In this document: one piece after another, positions 6,898 through 11,029 of the stretch | Position numbering within the stretch: the first letter of the stretch is position 1 | Layout of the letters: each line of letters begins with the position of its first letter | Assembly: GCA_045133795.1 (NCBI GenBank) | Contig: JBGUUT010000005.1 | Span: 1-11,029 of the forward strand | From: RGIG8597 sp045133795 | GTDB lineage: Bacteria; Spirochaetota; GWE2-31-10 | Reading direction: 5' to 3' | Length of the DNA: 11,029 bases | Program-made: the position numbers and the translations under genes | The notes under the pieces: model-generated | Databases searched by the model: none | Seen by the model: only the letters and a program-made list of their open reading frames with translations | Told to the model about the DNA's origin: nothing

Positions 6898-8556
6898 CTA
6901 ATCTTTTATCAATCCTGAATATCTGAAAATCTGTCGCTGTAACGCCGATTCAAAAACAGATTTTTTCCCGATAATGACAATCTTTTCTTTTGCACGTGTC
7001 ACCCCGGTATAAAGAATTTCTCGTGATAACAACGCATTATTTTCTTCCCACGGTAAAATAATAACTACACTTTTATACTCACTTCCTTGACTTTTATGAA
7101 TAGTCACCGCAAATGCCGTTTCATAATTTCCGTCGAGTAAACGCAATGATATTTCACCTTTATCCGGAACAGCCATTTTTTTTTCTTTACAGCCTTGCAA
7201 CCAGCCGCAATCTCCGTTAAATAAATTTTGTTCATAAAGATTGCCCGTTATAATTATCGGTGTACCTTCTCTGTTATGTCCAAAATTTTCTTCCAATATA
7301 TTATTAATATTCTTACATCCCCAAAAACCGCCTCTGTTGACTGTAAGTATTTTAGTTTGATTCTGAAATTCCGCATTCGGAGCAAAATTTGTTTCGGCGG
7401 TATATTCTCTCAAATAATTACGTAAAAAATCAAAAGCGTCTTTTTCATTTTCCGGTAATTTTATAAAATTCACGACAGATGACGATTCTGAATTACAAAA
7501 ATCTTCCATTACCGAAACATCTGCATTCTTAATCTTTTTAAAAATATTACGCATTACCTCATTTTCCGTTCGTCGTGTAGTATCCAGACGAACAACATGA
7601 GAATTTAAATCAGCAAGCCAATCTTCATTGCTTACATTATTATCTTGTACCAAATCAGCCAAGACAGCACCGGCATCTACAGACGGCAATTGATTACTGT
7701 CTCCCAACAAAATAAGTCTTGTATCTAAAGATACCGCATCAAGCAATGCTGAAAATAAATGAATATCAATCATTGATATTTCATCAACTAAAACTAAATC
7801 ATAAGGCAAAGGATTTTCATGATTATATCGCGGCGTTATGGAATTTTGAGTAATTCCGAGCAATCTGTGCAATGTCTGTCCGGATAACTGACCTATATCC
7901 GAAGCTAATGATTCTTCAAGACGTTTTGCCGCTTTCCCCGTAGGAGCTGCCAATGCGATTTTCCAATCGGGATGAAGACGCAACGTTTTTTTTATCATAC
8001 GGGCAGCAGTATAAGTTTTCCCAGTTCCCGGACCGCCGGTTACAATAAGAAAGTTTTTTTTCGGAACTAATCGAACAGCTTTTTTTTGCATAATTTCAAG
8101 CCCGTCTTCTTCCGCAGATTCTCCGTCCGATTCTGTCGCTTTGTCACAAACTGTCAAACGTTGTTTTAAATTTTCCCGAAGCAAATTTTCTGATTTCCAA
8201 CATCTGTAAAAATACAAAAGCTGTTCCTTATTTTTTAATGTCCTTAACACCAGCGGCAAAAACGCCGTATTCTCTGCTGCTGCCGTTGCAGTAACATTAG
8301 AAAATTTATTATCTGAAAAAAGTTTTTTTCCGGCAACAAACACTTCGTACCATTCTTGAGGAAGTTGCAATTCTTCGTTATCAACATTAAAAGGTAAACA
8401 CAACGAGCCATTTGAAAATTGTTGAAACAAAACCGCCAATACACAGCAAAATTCAGTTTTATTATCTGCAGAATTATTTATTTCCCACAAATCTTCGATT
8501 GTCTGTCGGTCTAATTGTGATAATTGCAATGTTTCATAAAGTAATTGAAGTTCCAT
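6898..8556 (-). CDS. recD: RecD-type exodeoxyribonuclease V alpha subunit / SF1B helicase
   Basis: Superfamily 1B DNA helicase, 552 residues. Motif I is GGPGTGKT (174-181, K180), followed by AAPTGKAAKRL (203-213). Motif II is LVDEISMID (256-264). Motif III is LLGDSNQLPSVDAGAVL (283-299). Motif V is TIHKSQGSEY (485-494) and motif VI is YTGVTRAKEKI (516-526). The Walker lysine sits at about the same distance from the N-terminus as in E. coli RecD, and the long N-terminal extension of RecD2 is absent. This fits a RecBCD subunit, the fast 5'-3' motor in double-strand break repair. recB and recC are not in the window. The start is ATG 8556 with AAGAGG five bases upstream; an in-frame TTG at 8574 has no such site. 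Residues 141-152 form an acidic linker. No clear terminator follows, so some read-through into gyrB is possible. Confidence 0.88.
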   Translation of the reverse strand: MELQLLYETLQLSQLDRQTIEDLWEINNSADNKTEFCCVLAVLFQQFSNGSLCLPFNVDNEELQLPQEWYEVFVAGKKLFSDNKFSNVTATAAAENTAFLPLVLRTLKNKEQLLYFYRCWKSENLLRENLKQRLTVCDKATESDGESAEEDGLEIMQKKAVRLVPKKNFLIVTGGPGTGKTYTAARMIKKTLRLHPDWKIALAAPTGKAAKRLEESLASDIGQLSGQTLHRLLGITQNSITPRYNHENPLPYDLVLVDEISMIDIHLFSALLDAVSLDTRLILLGDSNQLPSVDAGAVLADLVQDNNVSNEDWLADLNSHVVRLDTTRRTENEVMRNIFKKIKNADVSVMEDFCNSESSSVVNFIKLPENEKDAFDFLRNYLREYTAETNFAPNAEFQNQTKILTVNRGGFWGCKNINNILEENFGHNREGTPIIITGNLYEQNLFNGDCGWLQGCKEKKMAVPDKGEISLRLLDGNYETAFAVTIHKSQGSEYKSVVIILPWEENNALLSREILYTGVTRAKEKIVIIGKKSVFESALQRQIFRYSGLIKD

Positions 8557-8561
8557 TTTTG

Positions 8562-8567
8562 CCTCTT
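8562..8567 (-). promoter_or_regulatory. Ribosome binding site deciding the recD start
   Basis: AAGAGG on the minus strand lies 5 nt before the ATG at 8556 and within the stretch that the longer TTG reading would translate, so it supports the shorter protein. Confidence 0.55.
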
Positions 8568-8642
8568 TTATCAATCTTTAAAAGATACTTTATACAACAA
8601 ACTCAGTTATATTGTGTTATAAAAATGTTTTGATTTTTATCA

Positions 8643-8647
8643 AAGGG
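8643..8647 (+). promoter_or_regulatory. Ribosome binding site deciding the cca start
   Basis: AAGGG lies six bases before the ATG at 8654. The in-frame upstream alternative at 8612 (TTG) has no such site and would add a non-homologous leader. Confidence 0.6.
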
Positions 8648-8653
8648 AAAAAA

Positions 8654-9853
8654 ATGACTTTCAGCGATATTTTAACATTCGAAATTACGGACATATTAGA
8701 ACATCTTGAACATAACGGCTTTGCTGCATTTCTTGTCGGCGGTTGTGTCAGAGACGCAATTTTAAAACGTGAATGTCACGACATTGACATAGCTACAAAT
8801 GCGTCAACTTCCGAAATGTTAGAAATATTCAAAGAATACGAAACCATGACCTGTGGAATCGGATTTGGTACCGTGAATGTAAGAGGAAAATCGGGAAATA
8901 TTTTTGATATCACATCATTTCGCCAAGAGGGAGAATATTTGGACGGCAGACATCCGTCATACATAACTTTCAGCGGAGATATTCATACCGATTTGGCACG
9001 ACGAGACTTTACCGTAAATGCAATGGCTGTTAACATGCACCATGAACTTGTTGATGATTTCGGCGGATTAAATGACTGTACCATCAAGCAAATAAAGTGC
9101 GTTCGTAATCCAAAGTTGCGTTTTTCCGAAGATTACCTGCGAATATTACGAGCTTTGCGTTTTTCCGCCGTGTTAGACTTTTCCGTTGAAACACAAACTG
9201 CCGAAGCGATTCGAGAACTTTCTCTTCTTACTGAAAATATTCCGGCAGAACGTGCTTTCGATGAATTGAAAAAGCTTTTTTCCACACCTTACAATTTACG
9301 ATTATCAAAACTGCTCAATGATTTTCCTGAAGTTTTCAACGTATTTTTTCCGGACAGCGACTTACAAAAATCTGCAATCAGACTTGAAACATTACAAAAT
9401 GAAAAAAACTTCATTTTAAAAATGGCTATAACACTTTCTCAAACCAATCCGGCAAAGTTTTATTTTTTAAACCATGAAAATTTCTTTTCAAAATCAGATG
9501 AAAAACTTTTTCATTCACTGCTTTATATTGATTCTCAAAAATTACAAAACAGAAACGAAGCCGTTAAACAAATCAATTTACTGGGAAAAGAAAATCTGGA
9601 AAAAATTCGTACATTAAAAAAATCTTCACCGACGGAATTAAAATTTATTAATGAAATACAAAATGATATCGACAACGGAGTTTTTCCGGTCGGTATAAAC
9701 GAACTTACAATTAAAGGGACAGACCTTATTTCCGCCGGTTTACACGGAAAAGCCATAGGTCAAACTTTAGATTTGCTGTTGAACCTTGTACAAAACAAAA
9801 AACTTTCAAATGAAAAAGAAGCTCTGTTGGAATGGGTAAAAGAAAATACCTGA
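8654..9853 (+). CDS. cca: CCA-adding tRNA nucleotidyltransferase (class II)
   Basis: Cytoplasmic enzyme that builds or repairs the 3' CCA end of tRNAs from CTP and ATP. The 399 residues show the class II nucleotidyltransferase head: LVGGCVRD (27-34), the metal-binding pair D43-I-D45 in HDIDIATNA, the flexible-loop region around 85-103, RRDFTVNAM (116-124), and the EDYLR template motif (159-163), whose E/D and R select C and A. The tail has the KGTDLISAGLHGKAIG stretch (355-370 region) typical of bacterial CCA enzymes. I see no HD phosphohydrolase motif. The start is ATG 8654 with AAGGG six bases upstream. It diverges from recD and converges with lspA, so it is likely monocistronic. A poly(A) polymerase or a CC- or A-only enzyme cannot be fully excluded from sequence alone. 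Confidence 0.9.
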   Translation: MTFSDILTFEITDILEHLEHNGFAAFLVGGCVRDAILKRECHDIDIATNASTSEMLEIFKEYETMTCGIGFGTVNVRGKSGNIFDITSFRQEGEYLDGRHPSYITFSGDIHTDLARRDFTVNAMAVNMHHELVDDFGGLNDCTIKQIKCVRNPKLRFSEDYLRILRALRFSAVLDFSVETQTAEAIRELSLLTENIPAERAFDELKKLFSTPYNLRLSKLLNDFPEVFNVFFPDSDLQKSAIRLETLQNEKNFILKMAITLSQTNPAKFYFLNHENFFSKSDEKLFHSLLYIDSQKLQNRNEAVKQINLLGKENLEKIRTLKKSSPTELKFINEIQNDIDNGVFPVGINELTIKGTDLISAGLHGKAIGQTLDLLLNLVQNKKLSNEKEALLEWVKENT

Positions 9854-9862
9854 ACTAAAAAT

Positions 9863-9895
9863 AAAAAAAGCCCGCCGTTTGAACAACGGCAAAGC
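9863..9895 (-). terminator. Terminator of lspA, shared with convergent cca
   Basis: GCCGTT (9874-9879) pairs with AACGGC (9885-9890) around a 5-nt loop. The stem can extend through an internal loop to GC/GC (9870-9871 with 9894-9895). On the minus strand it is followed by seven T (9869-9863), an excellent lspA terminator. On the plus strand the tail is only a broken T-rich stretch, so it is a weaker stop for cca. Confidence 0.85.
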
Positions 9896-9899
9896 AATT

Positions 9900-10631
9900 T
9901 TATTTATTCTCAAGCTTTCGAGATTTAATATCAAATATTACCAATATCACGAGTAACGATATTGCACCGCAAACAGTATAAACGTCTGCTAAATTAAAAA
10001 TAGGCCATGGGTTAAACAGAGGATGAGGAATAAATTTAAAAATCCACATTACAAAATCTACTACATATCCGCGAAAGATTCTGTCTATCACATTTCCCAA
10101 CGCTCCCGTAACAATAACCGTAAGCGGAATAAACATATAAGTTTCTTTCACAAAAAGAAGATATGCAAGTATCAACAAAACTCCGCCGCCTTGTAAACAA
10201 ACAAGAAGAATCCATTTTGTCGTATCGTTTGTATATTTATCAAGCCAACGCAATATCGAAAAACCGATATCTTCATTTGTCTCATAAACAAAATACCAGC
10301 CGCCTTTTATAACTTCTATTTCACGGTCAAATCCGAAGCGACGAATTTGTTTCCAAATCAAATGTATTTTTTTAGAATCTTTTTCTTTTAATTGATAACT
10401 TCCGTCTTCATTTTGTTCATAAGCATTTGCAATAATCTTATCTTCTGTATCAAATTTCAAAAACTGCTTTTCAAACGCATATTGCGAAACATTTTCCGGA
10501 ACATTTCGCAATTTATTTTCTACAATTGCTTTTACCCAAAGGTCACTTCCGGTACAAACAACCAAACCTATAAGAATTAATAAAAACTTAAATTTCCATT
10601 TTCTTTCCGCAGCAAATTCTTTTAATGTCAT
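9900..10631 (-). CDS. lspA: Lipoprotein signal peptidase with enlarged periplasmic loop
   Basis: Inner-membrane aspartyl protease that cleaves the signal peptide of prolipoproteins after lipidation. The family signatures are D30-LWVK after the first membrane helix (14-28), N119 before the IGFSI segment, GALGNVIDR (176-184), VVDF with catalytic D192, and FNLAD with catalytic D216. Membrane helices lie at about 14-28, 138-160, 165-185 and 218-234. The protein has 243 residues against about 160-180 usually. The excess lies mainly at residues 41-110, a charged segment between the first helix and the periplasmic cradle. Its ATG overlaps the stop of the upstream GH3 gene (ATGA), with GAGG ten bases upstream, so the two are cotranscribed and probably coupled. 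Spirochetes make many lipoproteins, so the gene is expected. The function of the insert is unknown. Confidence 0.92.
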   Translation of the reverse strand: MTLKEFAAERKWKFKFLLILIGLVVCTGSDLWVKAIVENKLRNVPENVSQYAFEKQFLKFDTEDKIIANAYEQNEDGSYQLKEKDSKKIHLIWKQIRRFGFDREIEVIKGGWYFVYETNEDIGFSILRWLDKYTNDTTKWILLVCLQGGGVLLILAYLLFVKETYMFIPLTVIVTGALGNVIDRIFRGYVVDFVMWIFKFIPHPLFNPWPIFNLADVYTVCGAISLLVILVIFDIKSRKLENK

Positions 10632-11029
10632 TTTTCATTTACCTCATTTTTTCTGTCTTCTATAAATTTTAAAACCTTAGCACATTGAATAATGTCAGGC
10701 TTAATTTTTTTCATCATTGTATCAATTTCAACAAATGTTCCGGTAATCAAATTTATCCCCCAACCGATACCGCAATCTATTTTACCGGTCATTGCCATAT
10801 CATCTGTAACAATTATGCCGGTAAAATTCAAATATTTATACAATATATCTTGATATTTTCTCGAAAGACTCGCCGGAACTTGCGGTTCAATATATTTATT
10901 AATTATATGTCCGGTCAATATCATTTCCGCACCGGCCTCCAAACCTTTTTTAAAAGGTATAAAATCTCTTGCATTTAATTTATCCAAATCCATATCAATT
11001 ACCGGAAAGTCGATATGAGAATTCACGTC
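10628..11029 (-). CDS. Glycoside hydrolase family 3 protein, C-terminal part (cut by window edge)
   Basis: The last 133 residues of a NagZ-like beta-N-acetylhexosaminidase-type protein, with the N-terminus beyond the right edge. Visible family features are D-V-N-SHIDFPVID (the DSH-type strand), PFKKGLEAGAEMILTGHI, then PASLS and GIIVTDDMAM. In the last, the second Asp is the position of the family's nucleophile. The in-frame GTG at 11026 is an internal valine of the DVNSH motif, not a start. Only about 50 residues follow the TDDMAM motif, fewer than in typical NagZ. They lack the usual AG-D-x-x-L stretch, so the C-terminus is short or divergent. The stop overlaps the lspA start by ATGA. NagZ trims GlcNAc from muropeptides in peptidoglycan recycling. 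The exact substrate here is not established. Confidence 0.8.
   Translation of the reverse strand, partial: DVNSHIDFPVIDMDLDKLNARDFIPFKKGLEAGAEMILTGHIINKYIEPQVPASLSRKYQDILYKYLNFTGIIVTDDMAMTGKIDCGIGWGINLITGTFVEIDTMMKKIKPDIIQCAKVLKFIEDRKNEVNEK

Larger units (their letters stand above)
8557..8653. promoter_or_regulatory. Divergent promoter region of recD and cca
   Basis: This 97-bp AT-rich gap separates two divergent starts. A TATAAA lies on each strand (plus 8618-8623; minus within about 8585-8596) and TATATT at 8608-8613, but none has a convincing -35 box at 16-18 nt. The promoters must lie here or in the gene ends; exact sites cannot be called. Confidence 0.4.

Noticed and set aside
9715..9726. 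A 12-base match (agggacagacct) to the left arm of the repeat at 55-66, inside cca.
   Set aside because: It encodes the conserved K-G-T-D-L segment of the CCA enzyme in frame, and the flanking bases do not match the repeat, so coincidence is the simpler reading.
1740..10978. Several short open frames (60-100 codons) antisense to or overlapping the called genes.
   Set aside because: All lie in shadow frames of clearly coding sequence, without ribosome binding sites or recognisable protein motifs.
11024..11026. GTG as start codon of the GH3 gene.
   Set aside because: It is the Val of a DVNSH motif internal to the family, and the frame stays open to the window edge, so the gene is truncated rather than short.

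Overview
The window is a low-GC (AT-rich) bacterial chromosome segment, mostly core genes with short intergenic gaps. The GyrB wording around the Toprim motif (residues 445-458), the soluble hydrogenase-like redox sensor and the enlarged LspA suggest a host- or gut-associated spirochete of the Treponema group. That assignment is inferred from family resemblance and was not searched. No tRNA, rRNA, CRISPR array, riboswitch or complete insertion sequence is visible.

Layout, left to right. Bases 1-242 hold no recognisable gene but contain an inverted-repeat element (55-97) resembling a REPIN, a pair of short palindromic repeats in inverted orientation. One arm recurs at 1266-1292, so the first gene (243-1229, +, a PF06541-type membrane protein) sits between two copies. 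A long bidirectional terminator (1298-1346) separates it from the convergent argC (1357-2301, -, arginine biosynthesis). Upstream of argC, on the same strand but behind its own terminator, lies a translationally coupled pair. Its first gene is a soluble protein joining two ferredoxin clusters, an [FeFe]-hydrogenase-like core, a further Fe-S motif and a methyl-accepting-chemotaxis signalling tip (2754-4556, -). The second is a 113-residue protein with 13 cysteines of the DUF3795 type (2416-2757, -).

Next come gyrB (4789-6741, -), with a strong promoter and a clear terminator, and a RecD-type helicase gene (6898-8556, -). The CCA-adding tRNA nucleotidyltransferase gene (8654-9853, +) diverges from recD. 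It converges on lspA (9900-10631, -), whose start overlaps the end of a family 3 glycoside hydrolase gene (10628-11029, -) cut by the right edge.

The genes do not form one pathway: topology and repair (gyrB, recD), tRNA maturation (cca), arginine synthesis (argC) and envelope functions (lspA, GH3) are standard housekeeping. The part most worth a second look is the hydrogenase-like/MCP sensor and its coupled Cys-rich partner, which looks like a cytoplasmic redox or H2 signalling module rather than a metabolic hydrogenase. The repeat pair around the PF06541 gene and the large insertion in LspA are secondary points of interest.
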